This document shows positions 30,468 through 40,335 of a stretch of 64,000 nt of DNA, piece after piece. Every line of letters begins with the position of its first letter. Position 1 is the first letter of the stretch. The DNA lies in contig CALYOS010000001.1 in the NCBI GenBank assembly GCA_945267035.1, forward strand, positions 58,387 through 122,386. The letters are read 5' to 3'. The translations under genes were made by a program, and so were the position numbers. The notes below the pieces were generated by a model. The model saw nothing but the letters and a program-made list of their open reading frames with translations. It had not been told where the DNA came from and did no database searches. Source of the stretch: an uncultured Neisseriaceae bacterium. GTDB taxonomy: Bacteria; Pseudomonadota; Gammaproteobacteria; Burkholderiales; Neisseriaceae.

Positions 30468-30671
30468 TCAAGCTGCTTGAATATTGGCTGCCTGTTTACC
30501 TTTTGGTCCGGTAGTCACATCGAATGATACACGTTGACCTTCTTTTAAGGTTTTAAAACCATTCATGTTGATTGCAGAGAAATGAGCAAACAAATCTTCG
30601 CCACCCTCATCTGGAGTAATAAAACCAAAACCTTTAGCGTCGTTAAACCACTTAACAATACCAGTTGCCAT
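30468..30671 (-). CDS. cspA: Cold shock domain protein
   Basis: A 67-residue CspA-family RNA/DNA chaperone. Both RNA-binding motifs are present: KGFGFI (RNP1) and DLFAHFSAI (RNP2), followed by the usual EGQRVSFDV strand. ATG 30671 follows GGAAG and the upstream extension is not family-like. More than 200 bases of AT-rich sequence lie upstream before the clpS leader, enough for the long 5' UTR typical of cold-shock genes, though I cannot identify a cold box. Confidence 0.93.
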   Translation of the reverse strand: MATGIVKWFNDAKGFGFITPDEGGEDLFAHFSAINMNGFKTLKEGQRVSFDVTTGPKGKQAANIQAA

Positions 30672-30890
30672 GAAACTTCCTATACTAAAAAACAAGATAA
30701 AGAACAAGATTCAGACATAAAGGCCAACAAAGTAGTGCACAAACGAACAGTTTTTTGTAAGCAATATATGTCTAACTTGCTTAAGTAACCTTTTTACATA
30801 GGTTAAGAACTAACGTCAAGTAAGCTTACCGAAAAATGATAAAATTATTAAAACCGTTACTAAAAACCCACAGATACATGTAAATATGCG

Positions 30891-30975
30891 CATAATGTCA
30901 ACTACTAATATACAAACTATTAGCCAGAAACAAAAAACCGTGTTACACCCACCCAAATTTTTGGGGAAAAACTGA
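30891..30975 (+). pseudogene. Partial upstream duplicate of the clpS 5' end
   Basis: The frame from ATG 30895 reads MSTTNIQTISQKQK and then PPKFLGKN and a TGA. The true clpS, 160 bases downstream, starts MSTTNIQAISQKQK and continues into PPKKYL. The CATAATG context is shared. Within the first 14 codons, five codon differences are synonymous and one (Thr/Ala) is not. The rest of clpS is missing from this copy. Confidence 0.8.
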
Positions 30976-31049
30976 TGAACGCTGAGTTGGCCAAAATGAT
31001 TGATTCAGTAAATATGTTATTACAAACCCTTGGATATTCATCAAGATAA
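30975..31049 (+). other. Short leader ORF overlapping the clpS duplicate
   Basis: A 24-codon frame (start MNAELAKMIDSVNML) begins in a TGATG overlap with the stop of the clpS-like fragment and ends 5 bases before the clpS ATG. Whether it is translated is unknown; it could couple translation into clpS or be chance. Confidence 0.35.
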
Positions 31050-31054
31050 ACATA

Positions 31055-31360
31055 ATGTCGACCACTAATATACAAGCCATCAGTCAAAAACAAAAAAACC
31101 GAATACGTCCGCCGAAAAAATATCTGGTGATGTTGATAAATGATGATTTCACCCCGATGGAATTTGTGGTGAATCTTCTTATGGAGATTTTTCATTTATC
31201 AACCACTCAGGCCATTGCTGTGATGTTGTTGGTGCATGAAACGGGTCAAGGTGTGTGCGGTATTTATCAAAAAGATGTGGCTGAAACCAAGTGCCTGCAG
31301 GTGATTAAACGAGCCACCTCAGCCGGGCATCCGCTTCAATGTATTATCAAAGAGGCGTAA
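31055..31360 (+). CDS. clpS: ATP-dependent Clp protease adaptor ClpS
   Basis: This 101-residue adaptor delivers N-degron substrates to ClpA. The conserved core is intact: LINDDFTPMEFV for N-degron binding, HETGQGVCG, and a C-terminal strand for docking on the ClpA N-domain. It precedes clpA by 134 bases on the same strand, the usual arrangement. The ribosome site is weak (AAGATAA), and two short frames upstream may affect translation. Confidence 0.95.
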   Translation: MSTTNIQAISQKQKNRIRPPKKYLVMLINDDFTPMEFVVNLLMEIFHLSTTQAIAVMLLVHETGQGVCGIYQKDVAETKCLQVIKRATSAGHPLQCIIKEA

Positions 31361-31494
31361 ATATTCCTAACCAAACTGATTAAATAGTAAACTCTGGTAT
31401 AAATTTACTTGAGTCTTGCGATTTGCATTATAGTGATTTAAGAAATTTTATAGATGTAAAACATTATGTTACAGGCGTCAACAGGAGGATGGAA

Positions 31495-33783
31495 ATGATT
31501 TCAGCGCGATTAGAAAAGATTCTACAACATATATATGCTGAAGCGCGCAGCCAAGCATTCGAATTCATTGGCGTTGAACATTTACTGTTGGGTCTTGTAC
31601 AAAAAAGTGATGAAGTTGCCGAGATTTTGGCTGCGCTTGGGGTCGACAATGCTGTATTGGCTAAAGAATTACAACATAATATTTTGGAAAATACGCCAAT
31701 ACTTCCTGCCAATTCAGCACAACAAGAAGAGTTGCAGCCAACGATTGGTTTTCAGCGCGTATTACAGCAGGCGATTTTTCATGTTCGTGCAACTGAAGCA
31801 AAAAGCGAAGTCACCCCAGTGGATGTACTGATTGCAATTATGTCGGAAAAGGATAGTCATGCTGTCTACTGTCTGGAAATGCAATCGGTCAACCGGTTGG
31901 ATGTGTTGCGCTACCTGACCTTAGGCAAAAATGCAGCCGAAATTGAATCAGTGACCACAGAAAATTCCGCTCCTGAATCCACTAAAGCTCTGGATCAATA
32001 TACGATTAATTTGAATAAAGAAGTTCTGGCAGGACGTGTTGATCCTTTGATTGGTCGCGCAGAAGAAATGAAGCGTTTGATTCAAACCTTATGCCGACGG
32101 CGCAAAAATAATCCTTTACTGGTCGGTGAGGCCGGAGTAGGTAAAACCACCTTAGCAGAAGGTTTGGCTTATCAGCTGGTGCACGATAAAGTTCCTGAGG
32201 CGATTAAAGGATCAGTGGTGTTTTTATTGGATATGGGGGCCTTGCTAGCCGGTACCAAGTATCGAGGCGATTTTGAGGCTCGCCTTAAAGCCGTGATTCA
32301 AGAATTGGCCGAACTGGATAAGGCGGTGCTATTTATTGATGAAATTCACACCATTATTGGTGCCGGAAGTGTGTCTGGCGGCACGATGGATGCTTCCAAT
32401 TTATTAAAACCAGCTTTAGCTAAAGGCAGTATGCGCTGTATCGGTGCCACAACCTATCAAGAATTTCGCACCATTTTTGATAAAGACCATGCTTTGAGCC
32501 GTCGATTTCAGAAAATAGATGTATTGGAGCCAACCATTCCCGAGACCATTCAAATTTTACAAGGTTTACGGCCGGCTTTTGAACATTACCATCAAGTGCG
32601 TTATACCCGTGAAGCATTAGAAGCCGCGGCAGAGCTGTCAGCACGCTATATTAATGAGCGCTTTTTACCCGATAAAGCGATAGATGTGATCGATGAAGCG
32701 GCGGCAGCTCAGAAAATACAACCGAAATCAAAGCAGCGCAAAACCATTGGCAAAGCTGAAATTGAAGCAATTGTTGCCCGTGTGGCACGTATCCCAGAAA
32801 AAACAGTTTCACATGATGACAAGCAAGTTCTTCGCCATCTGGCTGAAAACTTGAAAGCCAAGGTATTTGGACAAGAACAAGCGATCGATACCTTAGCTGC
32901 AGCCATTAAAATGGCCCGCTCAGGTTTAAACCAACCAGATAAACCTATTGGTAGTTTTCTGTTTGCCGGTCCGACAGGAGTGGGTAAAACCGAGGTAGCC
33001 AGGCAGCTGGCCGAATTACTCGATTTACCGTTATTGCGTTTCGATATGTCAGAATACATGGAACGGCATGCTGTATCACGTCTGATCGGCTCTCCACCGG
33101 GTTATGTCGGCTTTGAACAAGGTGGTTTGTTAACCGAATCTATTTCTAAGCAGCCGTATTGTGTGCTGCTGCTTGATGAAATTGAAAAAGCGCATCCGGA
33201 TATTTTCAATGTGTTATTACAGGTTATGGACTATGCCAAGCTCACTGATAACAATGGTCGAAGTGCGGATTTTCGTAATGTGATTTTGATTATGACCACT
33301 AATGCTGGTGCAGCAGAATTGGCCAGACCAGATTTTGGGTTTACTGGACAACGTGAACAAAATGACAGCATGGCTATTATTGAGAAAGCGTTTACGCCAG
33401 AGTTTCGTAATCGAATAGATGCAATTATCCCCTTTGCACCATTGAATAAAGAGGTGATTGCTAAGGTAGTCGATAAATTTCTATTGGGGTTGGAGCAGCA
33501 GCTGTTGGCGAAACAGGTTGTGGTGGAATTCACTCCGGCGCTACATGAGTATCTAGCTGAAAACGGCTTTGATAGCGCGATGGGTGCACGACCCATGCAG
33601 CGTTTGATTCAGGAGAAAATCCGTAAAATTCTGGCTGATGAGCTGTTGTTTGGTCATTTAAGTGACGGAGGCGAAGTATGCATTGATTATGATGCCGCCA
33701 ATAAGCAAATTCAGCTGGATTTTTCACTCTCTTCGCGACTGAGTCAGCAAAAACAACATGCTTTACCTATGCACGATAGCTAA
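31495..33783 (+). CDS. clpA: ATP-dependent Clp protease ATP-binding subunit ClpA
   Basis: The 762-residue AAA+ unfoldase works with ClpP and ClpS. It has a double Clp-N domain (residues 1-140), AAA module 1 with Walker A GEAGVGKTTLAEG and Walker B LFIDEIH, and AAA module 2 with GPTGVGKTEVARQL and LLLDEIEKAH, then the C-terminal D2 small domain. ATG 31495 lies 6 bases after a perfect AGGAGG; the longer frame upstream is not family-like. No clpP is in this window. Confidence 0.95.
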   Translation: MISARLEKILQHIYAEARSQAFEFIGVEHLLLGLVQKSDEVAEILAALGVDNAVLAKELQHNILENTPILPANSAQQEELQPTIGFQRVLQQAIFHVRATEAKSEVTPVDVLIAIMSEKDSHAVYCLEMQSVNRLDVLRYLTLGKNAAEIESVTTENSAPESTKALDQYTINLNKEVLAGRVDPLIGRAEEMKRLIQTLCRRRKNNPLLVGEAGVGKTTLAEGLAYQLVHDKVPEAIKGSVVFLLDMGALLAGTKYRGDFEARLKAVIQELAELDKAVLFIDEIHTIIGAGSVSGGTMDASNLLKPALAKGSMRCIGATTYQEFRTIFDKDHALSRRFQKIDVLEPTIPETIQILQGLRPAFEHYHQVRYTREALEAAAELSARYINERFLPDKAIDVIDEAAAAQKIQPKSKQRKTIGKAEIEAIVARVARIPEKTVSHDDKQVLRHLAENLKAKVFGQEQAIDTLAAAIKMARSGLNQPDKPIGSFLFAGPTGVGKTEVARQLAELLDLPLLRFDMSEYMERHAVSRLIGSPPGYVGFEQGGLLTESISKQPYCVLLLDEIEKAHPDIFNVLLQVMDYAKLTDNNGRSADFRNVILIMTTNAGAAELARPDFGFTGQREQNDSMAIIEKAFTPEFRNRIDAIIPFAPLNKEVIAKVVDKFLLGLEQQLLAKQVVVEFTPALHEYLAENGFDSAMGARPMQRLIQEKIRKILADELLFGHLSDGGEVCIDYDAANKQIQLDFSLSSRLSQQKQHALPMHDS

Positions 33784-34549
33784 ATGGCCAACTTTTATGT
33801 ATTGGATCAGTGGCAGCTAAATGATGTGATTATTGAAGGTTGAATGATTTAAAGCTGAAGACCGTCTAGATTACTTATCAGTATTCAAAACTTTAGGTTT
33901 GCTTGTTGTTATGAGTAACGGGTTAATGAAAGACTTTGCCGGCGAAATATCGATTTAGCCTCCATAACACCTTTTATTTTTCGAATATATGATGCATTAA
34001 TCTGATTGAAAGATGAGCAATTGATTTTTGAATGGATTTTCAATTCCAAAATCAAGGTATGTTAAACATTCAATTATTAATAAAGCATATTTAATTCACG
34101 TTTTTGGGTAAATGTTTAATTTAGGAATTGTATTTTATCTTCTGTTGTTTATAGCTTGCATTCAACTTTAGCAGGATTGCGCTGGTAAGATATTTAACCA
34201 CATGAAAAAGAAATTGGAGTTTAAAAGCTCAATATTTTGAGCTTTTAAATCATTAAGTGATAAATGATTATCACCATAATTTTTGCGGAAATAATTGATC
34301 ATAAAGTATGCTGAATAATTAAGTGCATATTAATAAATATTAAAGTAAATAACTGAAGTGATGAAATATTACATTAGCATTTCGCGTTCAATTGTGTTCA
34401 TTTGATGGTTATATAGAACCATGCGCTCTTTTGATATGAATCTTTCATAGAGTATAGATGTATGAATCTGGATGAAAAAAACGATGCAAATAGCAAAAGA
34501 TTATCAACAGCAATTTCCGTCACTCAGAAATCAAATCTAAAGAGTTCAA
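33784..34549. other. Gene-poor AT-rich region
   Basis: No gene is supported here. Two tiny protein-like frames appear (19 codons from ATG 33784 directly after clpA, and 15 codons from ATG 33911), and a 12-bp hairpin lies at 34220-34249. Confidence 0.45.
34220..34249. repeat. 12-bp hairpin in gene-poor region
   Basis: TTTAAAAGCTCA and TGAGCTTTTAAA pair around a 6-base loop. There is no T run, so it is not a standard terminator. Confidence 0.4.
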
Positions 34550-34569
34550 TTTAATTCATAATTTGAGGT

Positions 34570-34790
34570 AAATGGTGATCAGGGCTGGATAGTAATCGGG
34601 GAATCCGAACTAATTTGGACAGATGCATGATTTTTTTTTATATTATTTCCGATGAATCTGGAGAAGTAGAATACACGATGAATGAATAGGAAGTATAAAG
34701 CGACATCTTCCGTTATCCGATTCGACATGGGATATGTTCACTCATGAGGATATCGCACGTTTGAATCACGGAGAATGGGATGTTTATTAT
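34570..34790 (+). pseudogene. Unidentified decayed coding sequence
   Basis: Successive frames read DQGWIVIGESELIWTDA (stop), then FIISDESGEVEYTMNE (stop), then LSDSTWDMFTHEDIARLN and HGEWDVYYFR (stop). The pieces are protein-like, in order, and separated by stops and frame shifts, as in a degraded gene. I do not recognise the family. Confidence 0.45.
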
Positions 34791-35017
34791 TTTAGATGAT
34801 TTAACAACGCATAATAAACCGTGAAGGCGGATAACAATGTTAAATTATGTTTGAATTTCTGTTAACAAATCTGTCAGGCAGTGTAGTCAGCAAGTTTTAA
34901 GTTTTCATTTCACCTAAGAAGGTTTTTGCAGGCGATTTTTGCATAAAAAATTTAATACAGAAAAATTGCCGATATGAAGTGTCAAACGTTGAATTGTCTT
35001 GGGAAATCAGAATTGCC

Positions 35018-35045
35018 AAAAAAAAAGTGTGGCTAAGCGCCACAC
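35018..35045 (-). terminator. Terminator downstream of the phosphoethanolamine transferase gene
   Basis: Read on the minus strand, a 7-bp stem (GTGTGGC / GCCACAC, 5-base loop) is followed by nine T residues, about 200 bases after the stop codon at 35244. Confidence 0.8.
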
Positions 35046-35243
35046 ATAAACACACACATCAAGAGGAAACCAATCAAAGTGATTTCATTATATTTTTTTT
35101 CACAAAATGTGTATTGATATAAGTCAAAAAAGTAACCATATATTAAGATAAATTAATATTTGTTTAGATTATATTGATTTGTCCTGCTTGTTTTATGCTT
35201 ATGTTGTTTTCTGTTATCTTGTGGTGATCGCTGCGGTTTTCCC

Positions 35244-36830
35244 TTACGGACGCAGTTCGATCGGTAGCGGGTCGTCTTGCAACTGATTGGCTGGCTGCAA
35301 ATGTTGGTTCATGTCTAAAACATTCAGACTCTGGCTGTCATCCGAACCGAAAAAGGATTGACTATAAGGTAATTGCGGACTGCTAATCCCGAGCCAAAAC
35401 GCGATGCCATCTATCAGCTCCAAACCACTGCGTCGAGATTTAATTCGAGTTTGAGTTGTCTGGTTGCTATTAATCACCACCAAGGGAATATGGTAGTTCT
35501 GCAAATAATGGTCGTTATGGCGCAAAATACTACTGGCGCGAACCAAACTGTTTTTTTCATACGTATTTTTATCGTGACTTAATCCATGGTCACTAAAATA
35601 AAACATACTGAATGGTTGTTGGGTGTTTTGCAGTACTGTATGGATTTGCGCCAGTAATGCATCTGTTTGCTTGATGCTGTCGATATAACAATTGCTGTTG
35701 CTATTTTCAACATAGTGATGCGGTGGTTGAGCCAGACGATCACATGGATTGGGATGAGAGCCCATGATGTGTACAACGATCAGGCGTGATTGCGTGGCTG
35801 GGATGGGCGTGGCTAACACTTTTTTTAAAGGTTCGATAAGCTGATCATCATGACTTTTTTCACCAAAATCATAGCCGGTTTTTTTCAGAAAAATACTTTG
35901 ATCGGCGTGATGAGCAATGGTGGAAATCGAAGTATCATACTGCCCCAAAGCGCCTTGGTTAGACAGCCAAACGGTTTGCATACCGGCTTTTTTAGCTAAT
36001 GAAATGATATTATTCTGGATCGCAAAGGGTTGACCATGGCTTAAGGTTAAACCGTATAGCAAAGAAATAGGTGTATTGGGACCAGCCGACAGCATATTAT
36101 CCATAATCACATTGGCGTGGCTGTCTAAAAAAGGGGTATTGGGATATTTGAAACCATATAAATGCAGGTAATCTGCGCGAGCACTTTCACCGATGATTAG
36201 GACATAATTTTTGAATGGCTGCTGAGTATGGGTAATCGTCCATTGATCCGGCTTGTTCAAATCTTCTTTGAGTTTTTTTAATTCGGCAAAATAAGCACGT
36301 GGTTGTAAATAGGCATCAGCCAAGAGTTCAAACGGTTGTGCCCGCAGTGCAAATCCGCCAACGGTATAGCCTTTACGCGCAGTTTGTACACTCATTACGC
36401 TCACAATGACTATCAACATTAATGCCCAACGAGCACGCCAGTGTGGAGCTGGTCTGGTTTTACACCAACGCAAAATCAGTAAAGGAATAAGTGCCAAAAG
36501 AATAGTGCTTAAATATGTTTGCCAGGAAAGGGTGGTGATGTATTCACTCGCTTCACTGGCAGTGGTACTGAGTAAAGAGGCAACGATACCAAAACTTGGG
36601 CGACCATAATGCGCAGCTGTGGGATGGTAAAAAAGTATAAGCACGGCACTCATCCACATGATGAAGCGCCAGCAACGTGGCCAATAACGATGCAATAAAA
36701 TTGCTATGAACCAAGTTTCAATAATGCGATTAGGATTGGGTGGATAGGCAAATGCCCAGATTAGTACCAAGCTATTTAGTAATAGTAATAGAAGTGTAAC
36801 AGCGTAGCTTTTTGAAAAGATTAATTTCAT
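35244..36830 (-). CDS. Phosphoethanolamine transferase (EptA/LptA-type, sulfatase fold)
   Basis: The 528-residue inner-membrane enzyme has about five helices in its first 165 residues. A periplasmic alkaline-phosphatase-like domain follows, with IIGESARADYLHLYGF, the nucleophile region GPNTPISLLYG and FYFSDHGLS for metal binding. It should transfer phosphoethanolamine from phosphatidylethanolamine to lipid A, LOS core or a glycan; the exact acceptor is not evident. ATG 36830 lies 7 bases after the upstream reductase gene's stop, so the two are cotranscribed. Confidence 0.85.
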   Translation of the reverse strand: MKLIFSKSYAVTLLLLLLNSLVLIWAFAYPPNPNRIIETWFIAILLHRYWPRCWRFIMWMSAVLILFYHPTAAHYGRPSFGIVASLLSTTASEASEYITTLSWQTYLSTILLALIPLLILRWCKTRPAPHWRARWALMLIVIVSVMSVQTARKGYTVGGFALRAQPFELLADAYLQPRAYFAELKKLKEDLNKPDQWTITHTQQPFKNYVLIIGESARADYLHLYGFKYPNTPFLDSHANVIMDNMLSAGPNTPISLLYGLTLSHGQPFAIQNNIISLAKKAGMQTVWLSNQGALGQYDTSISTIAHHADQSIFLKKTGYDFGEKSHDDQLIEPLKKVLATPIPATQSRLIVVHIMGSHPNPCDRLAQPPHHYVENSNSNCYIDSIKQTDALLAQIHTVLQNTQQPFSMFYFSDHGLSHDKNTYEKNSLVRASSILRHNDHYLQNYHIPLVVINSNQTTQTRIKSRRSGLELIDGIAFWLGISSPQLPYSQSFFGSDDSQSLNVLDMNQHLQPANQLQDDPLPIELRP

Positions 36831-36837
36831 CTTGTAC

Positions 36838-37839
36838 TCAGATCGTTGGCGTAAAATTATCCGCAAAAAATGCATTTGTGGCCAAATTGGCCTGACTGGT
36901 AAATAAAGCCTGCGCCTGGGCAATCATCTGCGGATTGCCACAGGCATAAACTAGATACTGACTCATGTCAGCATGTTGTTGGAGTGCTATTTGCTGTACA
37001 TAACCTTGTTTACCGGTCCAATCGCTGGCGGGACGTGATAGTACTGGTGTCCATTTGGCATTGGATAGTTGATCACAAAGTTGATCTAATAGTTGTGCAT
37101 CATATAGATCTTGTTCGGTCGCTACACCCCAATATAAATAGATATTCTGCGAAAAGTGTTGTTCACTCAAGCAACTAAGCATGGCCATAAGTGGCGCCAG
37201 TCCGGTACCTGTTGCCAACATAATCAGGTCTTTGGGCTGATCGCTAAGCTGAAAGCTGCCTAATGGTCCTTCGATTTGGAGCATATCTTTACATTGCATA
37301 CGGCCGTCAAAAATCGGTGCAGAAAAAGCACCGCCTTCATGGTAACGAACATGAATAATTAATTGATGTGTATTTGCATTGTATCCGGCAATGGAGTAAC
37401 TACGACGTTGACCGTTTTGTAAGATGATATCGATATATTGACCAGCTTGGTAGGTAAAGGTTTTTTTGCTGGGCAATTGCAGATGAATGACGGCGTAATG
37501 GTTGCAGATGCGGATGTGGTCAATACGCGCCTTGATTTTTTTGACTACCTGATTAGTTTGACCTGAATATTGGGGTAGGTAAATTGATAGGTTGCTTTGC
37601 GGAGTATGGCAACATAATAATATTTCATGTTGGTCATTTTCGGTTAGATTTATTGCGCTATTTTCCTGCATGGATCGGGTTGTGCCACTACGCAATTGAG
37701 CCTTACATGCACCGCAGCAACCGCTTTTGCAGGCATGCGGTAGCATGATTGAGTTATTGAGCGCAGCTTGTAGAATTGATTGATTTTCATCAGCGAAATA
37801 AGTTTCACCACTGGGTAAAAGAGTGATCTGGTAATTCAT
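36838..37839 (-). CDS. 2Fe-2S/FAD oxidoreductase (ferredoxin-NADPH reductase-like)
   Basis: The 333-residue protein fuses an N-terminal plant-type ferredoxin domain (Cys37, Cys42, Cys45 and Cys76 or Cys77) to an FAD domain (RRSYSIAG) and an NAD(P) domain (MLATGTGLAPLMAML, YACGNPQMI). The layout matches proteins often annotated as CDP-6-deoxy-delta-3,4-glucoseen reductase or as reductase components of oxygenases. No oxygenase or dideoxysugar genes are nearby, so the electron acceptor is unknown. It is upstream of, and probably cotranscribed with, the phosphoethanolamine transferase gene. Confidence 0.83.
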   Translation of the reverse strand: MNYQITLLPSGETYFADENQSILQAALNNSIMLPHACKSGCCGACKAQLRSGTTRSMQENSAINLTENDQHEILLCCHTPQSNLSIYLPQYSGQTNQVVKKIKARIDHIRICNHYAVIHLQLPSKKTFTYQAGQYIDIILQNGQRRSYSIAGYNANTHQLIIHVRYHEGGAFSAPIFDGRMQCKDMLQIEGPLGSFQLSDQPKDLIMLATGTGLAPLMAMLSCLSEQHFSQNIYLYWGVATEQDLYDAQLLDQLCDQLSNAKWTPVLSRPASDWTGKQGYVQQIALQQHADMSQYLVYACGNPQMIAQAQALFTSQANLATNAFFADNFTPTI

Positions 37840-38081
37840 ATTCTGGTTTAGTCATTGATATTAGGTTCGAATAGATATCATTTTAGGTAAATGATCTAGA
37901 AATGGTTGAATCGTTTATATTGTGATGATCGTTTTATTTTCGATTTTGGATGGTGTATTTTAAGGCATAATCATATCTGAATACAGAATAGCCGTGAGGA
38001 CAAATTGGGTGTAATGAATGTCGAAAACGGTATGGCCAATGTTTCGGAATTGATAAATGCCTTGATGTTTAGAAAAGCGCT

Positions 38082-38762
38082 TTATTCTTTGGGTATGATA
38101 ACGCCTTTTGATTGAAGAAATCTGGTTTCATAGCCTGTTTTAAATTGTTCTGGTGTCGATTCATAGTAGTAACTGACCAATTGGTCTTCTGGACCTAGAG
38201 TATAAATAAAGTAACTATTTGGAAAGACCAAACCCACGATAATAAAATGCTCTTCATCTAGCCAGAATGTCGCCTCAGTCATTTGCGCACTACCAAACCA
38301 TTGGATGATTTTTTTGGTTTTTTGTTTCCGATCCACTAAATATAATTCTTCGCTGTCTTCATGACCTGCAAACACATATTGATTTCCTAATTTATCAATG
38401 AGTTTGTAATCCAGATATTTTTGCTTACTGGGTGAATAATCAAACTTTTGCGGGATATAAACATCATCATTTTTGGCGTCAAAGTCTCTGGCATAGGATG
38501 GATAATCTTGATAAAACAGCCACGAACCTTTTTTACCAAGATAAAACTTAGAGATATCCAAATGGTAAAATTGCAGCCAATCGCGAATAACAGGTTCGAT
38601 ACTGTGCATCGCAGCAGGTGATATTTTCCTCATGGCTTTAAGACGCTGTGCATTTTCCGTAGTTATAAAAGGATCAACCGCGGGATAATAACGAGCTGAG
38701 GCGGGGGTTTTAAGCGCTGCAGATAGAGTTAAAACGATCAGTAAAGAAAATAAACGGTTCAT
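38082..38762 (-). CDS. Exported protein of unknown function
   Basis: The 226-residue protein begins with a signal peptide (LLIVLTLSAALKTPASA, likely cleaved before RYYPAVD). The mature part is rich in Tyr, Lys and acidic residues, with repeated short aromatic strands that suggest a beta-propeller-like or beta-rich fold. I find no catalytic motif and no helpful neighbour. Confidence 0.65.
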   Translation of the reverse strand: MNRLFSLLIVLTLSAALKTPASARYYPAVDPFITTENAQRLKAMRKISPAAMHSIEPVIRDWLQFYHLDISKFYLGKKGSWLFYQDYPSYARDFDAKNDDVYIPQKFDYSPSKQKYLDYKLIDKLGNQYVFAGHEDSEELYLVDRKQKTKKIIQWFGSAQMTEATFWLDEEHFIIVGLVFPNSYFIYTLGPEDQLVSYYYESTPEQFKTGYETRFLQSKGVIIPKE

Positions 38763-39168
38763 TTATATATAAATAGGATGTAGGTCTCAATGTAAAATTA
38801 TACAGAAGAAATAGATTTAAATTAGAGATGTTGTTAGCCAATTGTGCTTATTTTTCCATCAGTTTAAAACGAGAAATAAAAGTTTAATGTTTGGTTGGAT
38901 GATAAGAGATTTAAAAAATCAAAAAGCTTGCATAATAAGATGACATCGCGCTTTTGCGTTTACAAAGCCATCTATTATGTTTGGACTTGGATTAAGTATA
39001 AATAATAGGGTTGAATATATAAAACGTGTGTTTTACTCGGCGTGAGCTTTTCACGCATCCCTTTGATTAAATCCACAATAAGATTGCTTGTCGGTGTAAT
39101 TGGTGCCAGTAGGCTCTTTTCTGCTGGCTCGGTGGCACATGTAATGCTAAGTATAATAATTAGCCAGT
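38763..39168. other. Intergenic region
   Basis: About 400 bases without a supportable gene. A 74-codon minus-strand frame here overlaps the terminator of the binding-protein gene and is not credible. Confidence 0.45.
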
Positions 39169-39197
39169 AAAAAGCCCGTGATCTGATGATCACGGGC
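39169..39197 (-). terminator. Terminator of the amino-acid binding protein gene
   Basis: A 10-bp perfect stem (GCCCGTGATC / GATCACGGGC) with a 4-base loop is followed on the minus strand by five T residues, 23 bases after the stop codon. Confidence 0.9.
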
Positions 39198-39220
39198 AAT
39201 AGTGTATGGTTTATTTTGGC

Positions 39221-40015
39221 TTAATTGGTGAAATATTTGGCATAAATTTTGTCATATTCGCCATTTGCGCGAATTTTTTTCAGCGCATCGTTAAGCATGG
39301 TGACAGTTGGTGTATCATTTTTTCTAACCACGAAGCCGTAATGGTCGGTGCCGAATTCAGGTACTTTGTTGATTGTAACATTGTCTACACCATTAGCTTT
39401 AACATAATTGCTGATGACTGCACCATCAGACACCATTGCTTCAACGCCGCCGTTTTGCAGCTCTTTGATCGCTAATGGCACGGTATCAAAACGAGCAATT
39501 TTAGGACTTTGCGCACCGAGAATTTTTTGTACAGCTAAATCGCCGGTCTGACCAGTACACACAGCCACGCGCGTCATGTTTTTCAAGTCATCAAGTGCGT
39601 TAAATTTTTTGTTATTGGGCGTCAATACAATCATGGAAATATCGAAATAAGGATCAGTAAATCCTAAGGTTTGTTGACGCTCCTCGGTGATGGTTACCCC
39701 TGAGGCGACAACATCTAAGTCACCATTATTTAAACTGGCAAACAATCCATCCCAAGGCTGATCTTTAAACTCTACTTTGAAATTGCCTGCTTTTGCCATG
39801 GCATTAATCAGATCAACATCAAATCCGGTTAATTTTCCGTCTGCTTGGCGTGATTCAAAAGGTGCAAATTCTGCATTGGTGCCAACAACGAGTGTTTTTT
39901 CTCCTTGTGAACTGTTTTGAGTCGGCTGCGATGCACCAGACTGACTTCCGCCACCACCACAGGCAGCTAAAGCGGTAAGACAGAGCGCAGTCGCTAACCA
40001 AGTTTTGATCTTCAT
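39221..40015 (-). CDS. Amino-acid ABC transporter substrate-binding lipoprotein
   Basis: The 264-residue family 3 solute-binding protein has a signal peptide with lipobox LAAC and a Gly/Ser-rich tether. The typical segments are LVVGTNAEFAPFE, GFDVDLINAMA and GVTITEERQQTLGFTDPY. It probably binds a polar or basic amino acid. A strong ribosome site (AAGGAG) precedes the ATG and a terminator follows, so it is monocistronic. No permease or ATPase gene is adjacent, so its transporter partners must be elsewhere. Confidence 0.88.
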   Translation of the reverse strand: MKIKTWLATALCLTALAACGGGGSQSGASQPTQNSSQGEKTLVVGTNAEFAPFESRQADGKLTGFDVDLINAMAKAGNFKVEFKDQPWDGLFASLNNGDLDVVASGVTITEERQQTLGFTDPYFDISMIVLTPNNKKFNALDDLKNMTRVAVCTGQTGDLAVQKILGAQSPKIARFDTVPLAIKELQNGGVEAMVSDGAVISNYVKANGVDNVTINKVPEFGTDHYGFVVRKNDTPTVTMLNDALKKIRANGEYDKIYAKYFTN

Positions 40016-40335
40016 AGTTACTCCTTAAACATTACATTATTGGGTTTTTGCTTAAAACAGCTTCAGGTTACGCCATCAATCTGAACACTGTGTGAAATAG
40101 TTGAGTTATGTTATCACAAATAAATCACCTATAGCGGTGACATTATCATATTACTATTAGTGGTTTAGTTTTAGTCTGTATCAATTGATCGGTCGTGTGG
40201 TTGATATTTGGTGTAGGAATAATGTCAAACTAGCGGATAAGCAGTGATATAATTGTTATATTATGTACGCTTCATTGCTGCCTTCAGCTTTGATTGCTGA
40301 TAAATATAGCCAGTTCAACAGAATAGGATGATTAA
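40016..40335. other. Divergent intergenic region
   Basis: This 320-base spacer holds the promoters of the binding-protein gene and panC. A TATAAT at 40248-40253 is a possible -10 element for panC, but a matching -35 is not convincing. Confidence 0.4.

Noticed and set aside
38975..39199. Minus-strand 74-codon frame
   Set aside because: It starts upstream of and runs through the terminator hairpin of the binding-protein gene, lacks a ribosome site and has no protein-like pattern.
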